Positions 1 to 8,371 of a stretch of 64,000 bases of DNA are shown here, in pieces. Position 1 is the first letter of the stretch. The number at the start of each line of letters is the position of its first letter. Source of the DNA: Streptomyces sp. NRRL F-5123 (lineage in GTDB: Bacteria > Actinomycetota > Actinomycetes > Streptomycetales > Streptomycetaceae). The notes beneath the pieces are model-generated. The model was given only the letters and a program-made list of their open reading frames with translations. It ran no database searches and was not told the DNA's origin. Where the stretch lies: contig NZ_JOHY01000011.1 of the NCBI RefSeq assembly GCF_000721495.1, positions 1-64,000 on the forward strand, given 5' to 3'. Position numbers and translations under genes: made by a program.

Positions 1-1
1 C

Positions 2-142
2 TTCGACCACCGCACCGTCGAAGCCGTCGCCCAAGCCCTCGAAAACACACTCCTCCAAGAACTCGACCAGCTCACCGACGCCGAAGCCGACCAACTGCTC
101 GGCCAGAGCGGGAGCGCCCACGGAATGGACGGAACAGCATGA
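2..142 (+). CDS. C-terminal tail of a multidomain PKS/NRPS protein (5' truncated by window edge)
   Basis: Only the last 46 residues are in the window. They begin FDHRTVEAVAQAL, which resembles the last helix of an acyl/peptidyl carrier domain (usual form FDHPTVAALA). An acidic helical tail rich in L, D, E and Q follows, of the kind that ends many modular synthase subunits. The stop overlaps the start of the next gene (ATGA), so the two are probably translationally coupled. I infer that a polyketide or nonribosomal peptide assembly line lies to the left. The product cannot be told from this fragment. Confidence 0.6.
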   Translation, partial: FDHRTVEAVAQALENTLLQELDQLTDAEADQLLGQSGSAHGMDGTA

Positions 143-387
143 CCACCCCGGTGATCAAGGAACGTCTGGCCCAGCTCGTCGCGGAGTCCTCGGACGGCGC
201 GATCACCGCGGGCCAGGCGCTCGCGAGTGCGGCGCCGCTGTCCGACCTGGGCCTGTCCTCGCTGTCCCGGATGCGCCTGGTCGACGCGGTGGAGGACGAG
301 TTCGACGTCGAGATCGACCTCGACGGCGACGGGTGGGACCTGGTCGACAACCTCGACGCCCTCGCCGCGCACCTGGAGTCCCGGTGA
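139..387 (+). CDS. Free-standing acyl/peptidyl carrier protein
   Basis: 82 residues, the normal size for a discrete carrier protein. The phosphopantetheine site is LGLSSL (Ser41 is the likely attachment point), with Ser in place of the usual Asp before the modified serine. Acidic helix 2/3 residues (VDAVEDEFDVEIDLDGD) fit a carrier fold. It starts inside the stop of the upstream synthase tail and its own stop overlaps the next start (GTGA). The three genes therefore form one tightly coupled unit. It probably holds the acyl or aminoacyl group that the downstream condensation domain uses. The substrate is unknown. Confidence 0.85.
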   Translation: MTTPVIKERLAQLVAESSDGAITAGQALASAAPLSDLGLSSLSRMRLVDAVEDEFDVEIDLDGDGWDLVDNLDALAAHLESR

Positions 388-1796
388 CCGAGGCGCCGCC
401 CGCCCCCGCCGCGGGCAGGACCGCGGCGCCGCAAGTGACATGGGAGCCCGTGCCGTTCACGGCGGAGGGCGGCGAAGGGCCGCTCGCCTGGGGGCAGTTC
501 CACATGTGGCACCCGATGCTGCGGTACGGGGCGTCCTTCGCGACGCTCAGCCTGCGCCAGGTGCTCGCCCTCCCCGCGCCCGGCCCCGACGTGCCGCGGG
601 CGCTCGCGGCGATCCGGCGGCTCGTCGAGACGCACCAGGTGCTGCGCACCCGCTTCTCCGACCGCGCGGGCGAGCCTTGGCAGACCGCCGCCGCCGAGGG
701 CACGCACCTGGTCGAAGTCTGCGAGCTGGGCGCGGACGCGGGGGCCGGGGCGCTCGCCGCGTACGCGGAGCGGCGGACCCGCAAGCTCGCCGCCGAGCCC
801 TTCCGGCACAGCCACGAGTGGCCGGTGCGCTTCAGCCTGGTGTGCCGGGGCGGGCGGGTGCGGGCCGTCGCCGTCGTGTGCTCGCACCTGACCTTCGACG
901 GCTGGTCCGCCGACCTCGTCGGCACCGCCCTGCGCCGCCTGCTCGCCGGGGCGCGCGCCACCGCACCGGAGTGGCAGCCGCTCGACCAGGCCGCGTACGA
1001 GCGGTCCGAGCGAGGCCTGCGGGACGACGCCCGCGCGATGCGGCACTTCCGCGCGCGGCTCGCCGAGGTGCCCGACACCGCGCCGCGCCCGCCGCACGAG
1101 CCCGCCTCCCCGCCGATCCAGCAGTGGTGGCTGACCTCCACCGCGCTCGCCGCGGCCTCCGTCGCGGTGGCCGAGCGGACCCGTACGTCCAGCTCCGCGG
1201 TGATGCTCACGCTCGCGGCGACCGCGCTGGCGGCGCTGCGCGGGCAGTCCACGGTGCCGCTGCTGCTCATCACCGGCAACCGCGTCACCGAGCGCCAGCA
1301 GCGCTACACGGCGGCGACCGCGCAGGACGGGCTGTACGTCCACGACGGCGGCGCGGGCGGCACCCTGGACGACGCCGTCCGCGCGGTCTACCGCCGCTCC
1401 GCGACCTCCTACCTGCGGGCCGCCTTCCACCCGGCGTCGCTCGCCGCCCTCACCGCCGAGCTGGACGCCGCCCGCGCCCACCCGCTCGACCTCACCGGCT
1501 ACTTCAACGACGCCCGTCTCAGCCGCGACTGGCAGCTGCCCGCGGGCCCGGGCCCGTACGCCCGCTCCGCGCGCGGTCCCGCCTTCGTGCGCGGCTACGA
1601 CACCAACGACATGGCCTTCTGTCTCGTCCTGGCCCAGCAGGGCCCGGACTGCCAGGTCTCCCTGCTGGCCGACACCCGGCTGCTCCCGGCCCCGGCGATC
1701 CCGACGCTGTTGTCCGGGCTCGAATCCGTGCTCTGCGACGCGGCCGCCTCGGACATGCCGCTGTCCGCGATCCCCCCCGCCCTGGGCATCGGGTAG
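384..1796 (+). CDS. Stand-alone condensation-domain protein (NRPS C-domain family)
   Basis: About 470 residues, one condensation domain with no adenylation or carrier domain. Visible core motifs: C1-like PLAWGQFHMW near residue 35, C2-like THQVLRTRF, the catalytic C3 motif SHLTFDG (second His and the DG of HHxxxDG kept, first His replaced by Ser), and a C5-like segment ITGNRVTERQQ. Such proteins form amide or ester bonds between carrier-bound acyl groups, or offload a chain. The GTG start at 384 overlaps the carrier-protein stop and is chosen for that reason. With the carrier it probably makes the last tailoring or coupling step of the cluster to the left. A convergent cyclase gene follows 49 bp downstream, so the cluster probably ends here. 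Confidence 0.8.
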   Translation: MTEAPPAPAAGRTAAPQVTWEPVPFTAEGGEGPLAWGQFHMWHPMLRYGASFATLSLRQVLALPAPGPDVPRALAAIRRLVETHQVLRTRFSDRAGEPWQTAAAEGTHLVEVCELGADAGAGALAAYAERRTRKLAAEPFRHSHEWPVRFSLVCRGGRVRAVAVVCSHLTFDGWSADLVGTALRRLLAGARATAPEWQPLDQAAYERSERGLRDDARAMRHFRARLAEVPDTAPRPPHEPASPPIQQWWLTSTALAAASVAVAERTRTSSSAVMLTLAATALAALRGQSTVPLLLITGNRVTERQQRYTAATAQDGLYVHDGGAGGTLDDAVRAVYRRSATSYLRAAFHPASLAALTAELDAARAHPLDLTGYFNDARLSRDWQLPAGPGPYARSARGPAFVRGYDTNDMAFCLVLAQQGPDCQVSLLADTRLLPAPAIPTLLSGLESVLCDAAASDMPLSAIPPALGIG

Positions 1797-1845
1797 CCGC
1801 GGGGGCGCCCGCCCGCACGGCGGGAGAGCCGCACTCCCTCCCCGC

Positions 1846-3153
1846 CTACCGGCGGGTGAGCAGCCAGGGCTCGACCACGCCGAGCCCCCGCACCGGCCGC
1901 CGCCACATCGGCTGGAGCGCGAACCGGTACTTCGCCGAATCCGCGGCGTCAGCCCCCTCGGCGTCCACATCCGCCTCGGACAGCGGCGCGTCGCCCGCCT
2001 CGCCGAGCGCCTCCGCGAAGTCGCCGTCGACCAGGACGGAGTCGCGCGGCGCTATCGAGGTGAGCCGGGAGGCGAGGTTGACCGTCGTGCCGAACACGTC
2101 GCCCATCCGGGTGGTGACCGTGCCGAAGGCCATGCCGACGCGCAGCGCGGGCATCATCTCGTCGCCCGTCATCGTCTCGATGAGCCGGATGCCGATCTCG
2201 GCCGCGGTGCCGGGGTCGTCGGCGACGAAGAGCACCTCGTCACCGAGGGTCTTGATGAGCCGCCCGCCGTACGCGGCGACCTGGTCGGCGGCCGTGGTCT
2301 CGAAGGCCTCGACGAGTTCGCCGAGCTCCTCCTCCTCCAGCCGCCGGGTGAGCCGCGTGAAGCCGACGAGGTCGGCGAAACCGACGGCGAGCCGCCGGTC
2401 CACGGCCTCCTCGTCGTCGGACTGCACGACCCGGCTGGTGGCGGCCGCGACCTGGCGGCGCCACACGTAGATGAGGAATTCCTCCAGCTCCGGCAGCAGC
2501 AGCTCGACCAGCGGATACGCGACCTCCGCGCGGGTCATGCCGGGCTCTGGCGGCTCGGTGAGGCCTTCGAGGAAGGAGTCCGTCTGCCAGTCGGCGAGCC
2601 GCGCGGTGGTCTGACCGGTGGAGCGGGCCACCTGGACGGCCATCGACTCGCTGAGCAGGCCCGCCTCGACCAGGCCCGCGAGCCGCCGCAGCGCCAGCAC
2701 GTCGGCCTCGGTGAGGGCCTTGGCCTGGCCGATGTCGGCGAAGCCCATGGCACGCCAGAAGCGGGCGGCCAGGTCCATCGAGACGCCCGCGGTGCGCGCC
2801 GCCTGGAAGGGCGTGTAGCGGCGGGGCGCGCCGAGGATGAGCTGTTCGAGCCGCAGCGCGAGCGGGTGCTCCCCCGCCTCCGCGGCGGCCTCGCCCGCCC
2901 TGCCGTACGCGGCGGGCATGCCGTGCTCCCCGGGGGCGCGTACGGGCTCGGGCTCGGCGGACTCGACGGCGAGCGTGCCGGAGCCGCCGGAATCGCCGGA
3001 GTCCGCGGACCCGCCGGGCTCCGCGGGCCGCTCGTCCTCGTCCGGCCCGGGCTCGCGCCCCTGGGCGGCGCGCTCCCCGGCGTCGCGGTCGCCACGGGAA
3101 CCCGCGGCGCGGCCCGGCTCCGGGGCGGGGGGGCCTGGGTCGTCGGCGCTCAC
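1846..3153 (-). CDS. cya: Class III adenylate/guanylate cyclase
   Basis: 435 residues from a GTG preceded by AGGGG at 7 nt. The N-terminal ~80 residues are a Pro/Gly/acidic low-complexity tail. A helical regulatory region follows (YTPFQAARTAGVSMDLAARFWRAMGFAD), resembling the HTH-like N-domain of Mycobacterium Rv1264-type cyclases. The C-terminal half is the class III catalytic domain: metal-binding Asp in FADLVGFT, Lys/Asp in LIKTLGDEVLF, and FGTTVNLASRLTS with the transition-state Asn/Arg. It makes cAMP from ATP in the cytoplasm. The position next to birA and pccB matches the S. coelicolor cya neighbourhood from memory. A longer start upstream is possible but lacks a better ribosome site. 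Confidence 0.88.
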   Translation of the reverse strand: MSADDPGPPAPEPGRAAGSRGDRDAGERAAQGREPGPDEDERPAEPGGSADSGDSGGSGTLAVESAEPEPVRAPGEHGMPAAYGRAGEAAAEAGEHPLALRLEQLILGAPRRYTPFQAARTAGVSMDLAARFWRAMGFADIGQAKALTEADVLALRRLAGLVEAGLLSESMAVQVARSTGQTTARLADWQTDSFLEGLTEPPEPGMTRAEVAYPLVELLLPELEEFLIYVWRRQVAAATSRVVQSDDEEAVDRRLAVGFADLVGFTRLTRRLEEEELGELVEAFETTAADQVAAYGGRLIKTLGDEVLFVADDPGTAAEIGIRLIETMTGDEMMPALRVGMAFGTVTTRMGDVFGTTVNLASRLTSIAPRDSVLVDGDFAEALGEAGDAPLSEADVDAEGADAADSAKYRFALQPMWRRPVRGLGVVEPWLLTRR

Positions 3154-3336
3154 CGTACGACCCCTGTGGAATCCCTGCGCACAGCCCTTCCGATCATCGA
3201 GACGACGCAGCGAGTCCACGATACGGCAGGTGTGCCGCAGCTCACTCTCACCGGGAGCCGCATCTCGCCGGTACGGCGCCGGTCACCGGTGCACGGTCAC
3301 CGGGACGGCGGTCACCACCCCGTACGCACCCGGCCG

Positions 3337-3441
3337 CCGCGCGGCAGCGGACCGGCACCCGCCTGCGCGCAGCCACCCGGCCGCGCGGCAGCGGACTGGC
3401 ACCCGCCTGCGCGCAGCCACCCGGCCGCGCGGCGGCGGACC
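3337..3441. repeat. 44-bp tandem repeat, two copies plus partial third
   Basis: Units start at 3337, 3381 and 3425. The first two differ at one base (accggc versus actggc) and the third runs into the end of birA. The repeat fills much of the 291-bp gap between birA and the cyclase gene on the minus strand, so it would be transcribed if the two genes are read together. No spacer/repeat architecture of a CRISPR is present. It looks like a slippage-type duplication. Confidence 0.85.
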
Positions 3442-3444
3442 CGC

Positions 3445-4302
3445 TCAGGCCGTGGGCCGCAGATGCACCACGTCCCCCGCCCCCACCGCCTGCTCGCCGT
3501 CCGGTCCGGCGATGACGAGGCGGCCGTCGTCGTCGATGCCGACCGCCGTGCCGGACAGCTCGCGGTCGCCGGGGAGTTCCGCGCGGACCTGGCGGCCGAG
3601 GGTCGCGCAGCCTGCCGCGTAGGTCTGCCGCAGCCGGGAGGCGTCGGGGTCGCCGCCCGCCGAGCGCCAGGCCTCGTACCAGTCGGCGAGGGAGCGCAGG
3701 ACGGCCCGCAGCAGCGGGTCGCGGTCGGTGGCGGCGGCGCCCGCGAGGGCGAGGGAGGCGGCCGTGGGGACGGGCAGCTCGTCCTCGCGCAGCGACACGT
3801 TGAGACCGATGCCGACGACGACACCGCTCTCGCCGGTGCGCTCGGCGAGGATGCCGCCCGCCTTGCGCTCCTCGTCGTCGACGGTGAGCAGCAGGTCGTT
3901 GGGCCACTTGAGTGACGTGTGGACGCCCGCCGTCCGCGACAGCGCGGTGGCGGTGGCGACCCCGGCGAGCAGCGGCAGCCAGCCCCAGCGGTGCACGGGC
4001 ACGGGCGCGCCGAAGGCCCCGGCCTCACCGGGCCGGAGCACGACGGAGAAGAACAGCCCCGAGCGCGGCGGGGCGCTCCACCTGCGGTCGAGGCGGCCGC
4101 GCCCGGCGGTCTGCTCCTCGGCGACGAGCACCGCGCCCTCGGCGGCCCCGGCGGCGGCGCGCGCGGCGAGGTCGCTGTTGGTGGAGCCGGTGGCCTCGAC
4201 CACGTCGAGCGAGGTCCACAGCGGTGAGCCGACGACGGCCCGGCGCAGGGCGGCTTCGTTGAGCGGCGGGCGTTCGAGGTCGGACCAGCGGCTTGTCGTC
4301 AT
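3445..4302 (-). CDS. birA: Biotin--[acetyl-CoA carboxylase] ligase
   Basis: 285 residues, single catalytic domain. STNSDLA near residue 40 and the biotinyl-AMP loop GRGR at residues 67-70 are intact, as is KWPNDLLL near 130 and the C-terminal SH3-like domain. There is no N-terminal winged helix, so it is the monofunctional enzyme and not a BirA repressor. It attaches biotin to the carrier lysine of acyl-CoA carboxylase alpha subunits, here presumably the MKM lysine of the alpha subunit encoded at 8372. It is divergent from pccB, which fits co-evolution with that complex. The ATG at 4302 is preferred to an in-frame start at 4344 because homology begins there. Confidence 0.93.
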   Translation of the reverse strand: MTTSRWSDLERPPLNEAALRRAVVGSPLWTSLDVVEATGSTNSDLAARAAAGAAEGAVLVAEEQTAGRGRLDRRWSAPPRSGLFFSVVLRPGEAGAFGAPVPVHRWGWLPLLAGVATATALSRTAGVHTSLKWPNDLLLTVDDEERKAGGILAERTGESGVVVGIGLNVSLREDELPVPTAASLALAGAAATDRDPLLRAVLRSLADWYEAWRSAGGDPDASRLRQTYAAGCATLGRQVRAELPGDRELSGTAVGIDDDGRLVIAGPDGEQAVGAGDVVHLRPTA

Positions 4303-4455
4303 GCGCCCCACCCTACGAGCCCGCGGTGCGGCAGGCCGTGACACGCCGGTGCGGGCCCGTGCCGCAGGGTGGTCGGTGCGGGCAATGGTGGTGCAGTGTG
4401 GTGAACGCCGCAGTGCCCGTACCGGAGAGTCGCCGTTACGCTACCGAGCACAGCG

Positions 4456-4470
4456 TTACTGACCAGTTAA
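4456..4470. promoter_or_regulatory. Imperfect palindrome upstream of pccB
   Basis: TTACTGACCAGTTAA is a near-palindrome (ACTG/CAGT core) 61 bp upstream of the pccB start, between divergent birA and pccB. The size and AT-rich ends suit a TetR-family operator, a class that often controls acyl-CoA carboxylase genes. No regulator gene is adjacent, so this is a sequence-only inference. Confidence 0.35.
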
Positions 4471-4531
4471 GAAGACCCCCGCACCGCAGTGAGCCGCCGA
4501 GAGCAGCCCAGAGCAGGAGAGCCGCCGAGCC

Positions 4532-6121
4532 ATGGCCGAGCCGGACTACGACATCCACACCACCGCGGGCAAGCTCGCCGACCTGCGCCACCGTATCGAG
4601 GCTGCGGCGCACGCGGGCTCGCAGCGCGCGGTCGAGAAGCAGCACGCGAAAGGCAAGCTGACCGCCCGCGAGCGGATCGAACTCCTGCTGGACGACGACT
4701 CGTTCACGGAGCTGGACGAGCTGGCGCGGCACCGCTCCACGAATTTCGGCCTGGAGGCCAACCGCCCGTACGGCGACGGCGTGGTGGCGGGCTACGGCAC
4801 CGTCGAGGGCCGCCCGGTCGCGGTCTTCTCGCAGGACTTCACGGTCTTCGGCGGCGCGCTCGGCGAGGTGTTCGGCGAGAAGATCCTGAAGGTCATGGAC
4901 TTCGCGCTGAAGACCGGCTGCCCGGTCATCGGCATCAACGACTCCGGCGGCGCCCGCATCCAGGAGGGCGTCGTCTCGCTGGGCCTGTACGGCGAGATCT
5001 TCCGCCGCAACACCCTTGCCTCCGGGGTGATCCCGCAGATCAGCCTGATCACCGGCCCGTGCGCGGGCGGTGCGGTGTACTCCCCCGCCATCACCGACTT
5101 CGTGGTGATGGTCGACCAGACGTCGCACATGTTCATCACCGGCCCGGACGTCATCAAGACGGTCACCGGCGAGGACGTCGGCATGGAGGAGCTGGGCGGC
5201 GCGCGCACCCACAACTCCACGTCCGGCAACGCCCATCACCTGGCCGCGGACGAGAAGGACGCCTTCGAGTACGTCAAGGCGCTGCTGTCCTACCTGCCGG
5301 GCAACAACCTGGAGGAGCCGCCCGCCTTCGCCGCCCAGGCCGAACTCGCCGTCACCGACGAGGACCTGGAGCTGGACACGCTGATCCCGGACTCCGCGAA
5401 CCAGCCGTACGACATGCACAAGGTCATCGAACACATCGTGGACGACGGGGAGTTCCTGGAGACGCAGGCGCTCTACGCCCAGAACGTCGTGACCGGCTTC
5501 GGCCGGGTCGAGGGCCGCCCGGTCGGCGTGGTCGCCAACCAGCCGCTGCACTTCGCCGGCTGCCTGGACATCAAGGCGTCGGAGAAGGCCGCGCGCTTCG
5601 TGCGCACCTGCGACGCGTTCAACATCCCGGTGCTGACCTTCGTGGACGTCCCCGGCTTCCTGCCCGGCACGAGCCAGGAGTGGGACGGCATCATCCGCCG
5701 CGGCGCGAAGCTCATCTACGCCTACGCCGAGGCCACCGTCCCGCTGATCACCATCGTGACGCGCAAGGCGTACGGCGGCGCGTACGACGTCATGGGCTCC
5801 AAGCACCTGGGCGCGGACCTCAACCTGGCCTGGCCGACCGCCCAGATCGCGGTGATGGGCGCGCAGGGCGCGGTCAACATCCTGCACCGGCGCACCCTCG
5901 CGGAGGCCGGAAGCCCGGAGGAGGCCGACGAGTTGCGGGCCCGGCTGATCGCGGACTACGAGGACACGCTGCTCAACCCGTACATCGCCGCCGAGCGCGG
6001 CTACCTGGACGCGGTGATCGCGCCCTCGCAGACCCGGGTGCAGCTGGTCAAGGCGCTGCGGACGCTGCGCAACAAGCGGGAGAGCCTGCCGCCGAAGAAG
6101 CACGGCAACATCCCGCTGTAG
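4532..6121 (+). CDS. pccB: Propionyl/acetyl-CoA carboxylase, carboxyltransferase beta subunit
   Basis: 529 residues, the full size for the actinobacterial AccB/PccB carboxyltransferase. N-half features: [21 protein letters not shown] and the oxyanion region [10 protein letters not shown]-half features: [20 protein letters not shown] region, the second oxyanion [15 protein letters not shown], and [21 protein letters not shown]. It transfers the carboxyl from carboxybiotin to acetyl- or propionyl-CoA, giving malonyl- or methylmalonyl-CoA for fatty acid and polyketide synthesis. The epsilon gene follows 31 bp downstream in the same operon and the alpha subunit is 2.2 kb further on. Propionyl preference is assumed from the family and not shown here. 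Confidence 0.95.
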   Translation: MAEPDYDIHTTAGKLADLRHRIEAAAHAGSQRAVEKQHAKGKLTARERIELLLDDDSFTELDELARHRSTNFGLEANRPYGDGVVAGYGTVEGRPVAVFSQDFTVFGGALGEVFGEKILKVMDFALKTGCPVIGINDSGGARIQEGVVSLGLYGEIFRRNTLASGVIPQISLITGPCAGGAVYSPAITDFVVMVDQTSHMFITGPDVIKTVTGEDVGMEELGGARTHNSTSGNAHHLAADEKDAFEYVKALLSYLPGNNLEEPPAFAAQAELAVTDEDLELDTLIPDSANQPYDMHKVIEHIVDDGEFLETQALYAQNVVTGFGRVEGRPVGVVANQPLHFAGCLDIKASEKAARFVRTCDAFNIPVLTFVDVPGFLPGTSQEWDGIIRRGAKLIYAYAEATVPLITIVTRKAYGGAYDVMGSKHLGADLNLAWPTAQIAVMGAQGAVNILHRRTLAEAGSPEEADELRARLIADYEDTLLNPYIAAERGYLDAVIAPSQTRVQLVKALRTLRNKRESLPPKKHGNIPL

Positions 6122-6152
6122 GAAGGCCGGAGCCGGAGAAGGGAGTCCGTCG

Positions 6153-6368
6153 GTGGTGGAGATCAAGGTGGAGCGCGGCCGGCCGACGCCGGAGGAGCTG
6201 GCGGCCGTGGTGGCGCTGGTCCAGGCGCGGGCCGCGGCGGCAGGGGCGGGCGAGCCGGAACCGCCCGCGGCGCGCCCGTCGGGCTGGTCGGCGCCGGACC
6301 GCAACCTGCCGCGGGCCCTGCCGCGCCCGGCGGCGGGCGCGTGGCGGATGTCGGCCCGGCCCTCCTGA
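6153..6368 (+). CDS. Acyl-CoA carboxylase epsilon subunit
   Basis: 71 residues. Short basic-acidic N-terminus (EIKVERGRPTPEELAAVVALVQARAA) followed by a Pro/Arg-rich linker and the W-containing C-terminus (GWSAPDRNL..PGAWRMS pattern), the pattern of AccE/PccE. The epsilon subunit binds and stabilises the beta hexamer and raises carboxylase activity in Streptomyces and Mycobacterium complexes. Two consecutive GTG codons could start it. The first is used. It sits immediately after pccB. Confidence 0.88.
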   Translation: MVEIKVERGRPTPEELAAVVALVQARAAAAGAGEPEPPAARPSGWSAPDRNLPRALPRPAAGAWRMSARPS

Positions 6369-6465
6369 GTCGGGGGAACGCGGCACTCCTGGTACGGCAG
6401 AGGCCGAAAGGGCCGGGAGGGAGCGGGAGGGCCGGGAGGGACCGTGCCGACCGGGCCATTCCGCT

Positions 6466-6481
6466 TGAGTACGCGTACTCA
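6466..6481. promoter_or_regulatory. Perfect 16-bp palindrome TGAGTACGCGTACTCA
   Basis: A perfect 16-bp palindrome lies 35 bp upstream of a 45-residue membrane-protein gene and 97 bp after the epsilon subunit gene. It may be an operator for the small gene and maf. No binding protein can be named. It differs from the CTACGCGCGTAG element of the nucleoside genes. Confidence 0.4.
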
Positions 6482-6516
6482 GGCGCCGCCCCCGCACCGC
6501 GAGCACCCTGGTGGGC

Positions 6517-6654
6517 ATGCTCTGGCCCGATGATCAGGGACGTGACGAACCGTCCGAGGACGCCCGCGAGGCGCTGCGCAAGCTGCGCCGCGCGATGGTG
6601 GTGGCCGCGCTCGTCGCGGCGCTGCTGATGGTCATCGCGACCCTGCGGGTGTGA
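6517..6654 (+). CDS. Tiny single-pass membrane protein
   Basis: 45 residues starting [19 protein letters not shown]: an acidic N-terminus, a short basic stretch LRKLRRAM, then one hydrophobic helix [18 protein letters not shown]. An alternative GTG lies two codons upstream at 6511. It sits between the carboxylase epsilon gene and maf on the same strand. Function is unknown. The topology is N-in/C-out by the positive-inside rule. It may be a membrane-tethered partner of the neighbouring complex, which is speculation. Confidence 0.65.
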   Translation: MLWPDDQGRDEPSEDAREALRKLRRAMVVAALVAALLMVIATLRV

Positions 6655-6683
6655 GCGGGCCCCTCGCCTGCGAGGACGCCGCC

Positions 6684-6725
6684 GCCCGCCCGTACGGTTG
6701 CGGCGCCCGCCCGTACGGTTGCGGC
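6684..6725. repeat. Two exact tandem copies of a 21-bp unit upstream of maf
   Basis: Copies occupy 6684-6704 and 6705-6725 and each contains CCGTACGGTTGCGG. They end 21 bp before the maf start codon. A -10-like TACGAT then lies 6 nt before the ATG, so the second copy overlaps the expected promoter of a possibly leaderless maf transcript. Confidence 0.8.
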
Positions 6726-6745
6726 GCCGCGCCTACGATGGTGCG

Positions 6746-7402
6746 ATGACCTCGCCGAACTCCCTGAACTCGCCGAACACCCCTGCCTCGCCGTCCTCGC
6801 CCCGCCGCGTGCTCGTCCTCGCGTCCGCCTCCCCCGCGCGCCTCGGCCTGCTCAAGCAGGCGGGCTTCGACCCGCGGGTGGTGGTCAGCGGGGTGGACGA
6901 GACGGCGATCCGGGCCGACACTCCCGCCGAGCTGGCGCGCGTGCTGGCCGAGGCGAAGGCAACGGCGGTCGCGGGCGGCGGCATGCTCGACGGCGGCGAC
7001 GAGCTGGTGGTCGGCTGCGACTCCGTCCTGGAGCTGGACGGCCAGGCGCTCGGCAAGCCCGCGGACGCCGCGGAGGCCACCGCACGCTGGCAGGCGATGC
7101 GCGGCCGCGCCGGGGTGCTGCAGACGGGGCACTGCGTGATCGACCGGGCCACCGGCCGCCAGGTCTCGGCGACGGCCTCGACGACCGTGCGCTTCGGCCG
7201 CCCGGACGACGCGGAGGTCGCCGCCTACGTGGCCAGCGGCGAACCGCTGCACGTCGCGGGCGCCTTCACCCTCGACGGGCGCTCCGCGCCCTTCGTCGAC
7301 GGCATCGACGGCGACCCGGGCAACGTCATCGGCCTGTCCCTGCCGCTGCTGCGCACCCTGCTGGGCGAGCTGGGCGTACGCGTCACCGACCTGTGGGTGT
7401 AG
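6746..7402 (+). CDS. maf: Maf/YhdE-type nucleotide pyrophosphatase
   Basis: 218 residues. Signature [15 protein letters not shown] after a Ser/Pro/Asn-rich 20-residue leader, then [18 protein letters not shown] and [10 protein letters not shown]. Maf proteins hydrolyse non-canonical NTPs (dTTP/UTP or modified pyrimidines) to NMP and PPi and were first linked to septum inhibition. The gene is conserved beside pccB/accA2 in Streptomyces. The TACGAT hexamer 6 nt upstream of the ATG suggests a leaderless mRNA. Confidence 0.92.
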   Translation: MTSPNSLNSPNTPASPSSPRRVLVLASASPARLGLLKQAGFDPRVVVSGVDETAIRADTPAELARVLAEAKATAVAGGGMLDGGDELVVGCDSVLELDGQALGKPADAAEATARWQAMRGRAGVLQTGHCVIDRATGRQVSATASTTVRFGRPDDAEVAAYVASGEPLHVAGAFTLDGRSAPFVDGIDGDPGNVIGLSLPLLRTLLGELGVRVTDLWV

Positions 7403-7424
7403 GCCGTACGGGTGGAGGCGGGGC

Positions 7425-7958
7425 TCAGGGCCCGGCGGACGGCAGCGGCGCGCCCGGCGGAGCGGCGGGCGGCGGCGTCGGGTTCTGCGGCGCGGGGCCG
7501 CCCCCCGTACCGCTGCCCGCGCCGCCCTGCGCTCCCCGGGTGTCCTCGGGCGCGTAGAGCAGGAGGGTGCCGACGAGCAGCCCGAGGACGGCCATGAGGG
7601 CGACGAAGGCGAGCCAGCCCACCAGGCCGACGACGACCGCGCCGAGCACCCCGTGGACGACCGCGCAGACGATGAGCACGATCCGCCCGGCCAGGGACGC
7701 GGGCTCCTGGCGCGCCGCGACACGGGCCGTCAGGAACGCGCACAGCAGCAGGAAGAGGGCGAAGACCCCGCCCGCGATCCACGAGCCGACCGCCATCGCG
7801 TCCGGGTCGAGACCGCCGAGCGACATGTCCTGGTGGCGTACGGCGAGGCCGAGTACCCAGTTCACGAAGGCGACCCCGAGTGCTTCGAGCACCAGGACCA
7901 CCGCGGTGGCAACGGCTATCCCTCTGCGCACGCTGTCCCCCCTTCGACGCCCGTCCAT
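7425..7958 (-). CDS. Four-helix membrane protein of unknown function
   Basis: 177 residues: a short basic N-terminus, about four hydrophobic helices ([77 protein letters not shown]), then a cytoplasmic Gly/Pro-rich tail of about 45 residues. An alternative GTG start at 7931 shortens the N-terminus. It is convergent with maf and divergent from accA2. The family is commonly annotated as hypothetical in Streptomyces, and I do not recognise a function. Confidence 0.75.
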   Translation of the reverse strand: MDGRRRGDSVRRGIAVATAVVLVLEALGVAFVNWVLGLAVRHQDMSLGGLDPDAMAVGSWIAGGVFALFLLLCAFLTARVAARQEPASLAGRIVLIVCAVVHGVLGAVVVGLVGWLAFVALMAVLGLLVGTLLLYAPEDTRGAQGGAGSGTGGGPAPQNPTPPPAAPPGAPLPSAGP

Positions 7959-8371
7959 GGGGTCGCAGGCTACTCACGGGTAAGAGGCCGGGCAAGGGTC
8001 GTGACAGGCGCACCGGCCCACCGGTGCGCAACCGTGACCGCGCGCCGCACCGCGCCCCCCGCCGAGTCGGCGGATCAGCGGCGCGCCCTCACCCGCACGG
8101 ACGGACCCGGCGGCAAACTTTACGCGGACTCTTCGTGGGATTCCCACAAAAGAACGTCAACTCCATGCACCGACTCCGAGCGAGATTCGACCCGCGCCCG
8201 GTAGTGCGGGACATGGGCGGGAGCAGGGTCGTACCGTGGACTGAGCTGGAGTTCACGGGGTGCGGTGGTTCTTCGGATCACCCTCCGTGTGGGCAAGCTC
8301 ACGTGCAGGGGTGCCTCGGCATCGAGTGTGGCCAGTACCTAAACTCGGCTTGTTACATGGAGGGAGCCATC
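7959..8371. promoter_or_regulatory. Intergenic control region upstream of the alpha-carboxylase gene
   Basis: 413 bp with no supported gene. At 8135-8147 there is a 13-nt inverted repeat GTGGGATTCCCAC (6-bp arms around one base), a possible operator. The 230 bp before the start are comparatively AT-richer. They hold GGAGGGA at 8358-8364, which is the ribosome site that decides the GTG start at 8372. Confidence 0.4.

Noticed and set aside
3337..3441. CRISPR array
   Set aside because: Units are directly abutting with no spacers and no cas genes are present.
4436..6304. Long minus-strand frame opposite pccB
   Set aside because: Composition is Arg/Val/Gly-rich shadow of the real carboxyltransferase frame and it has no domain.
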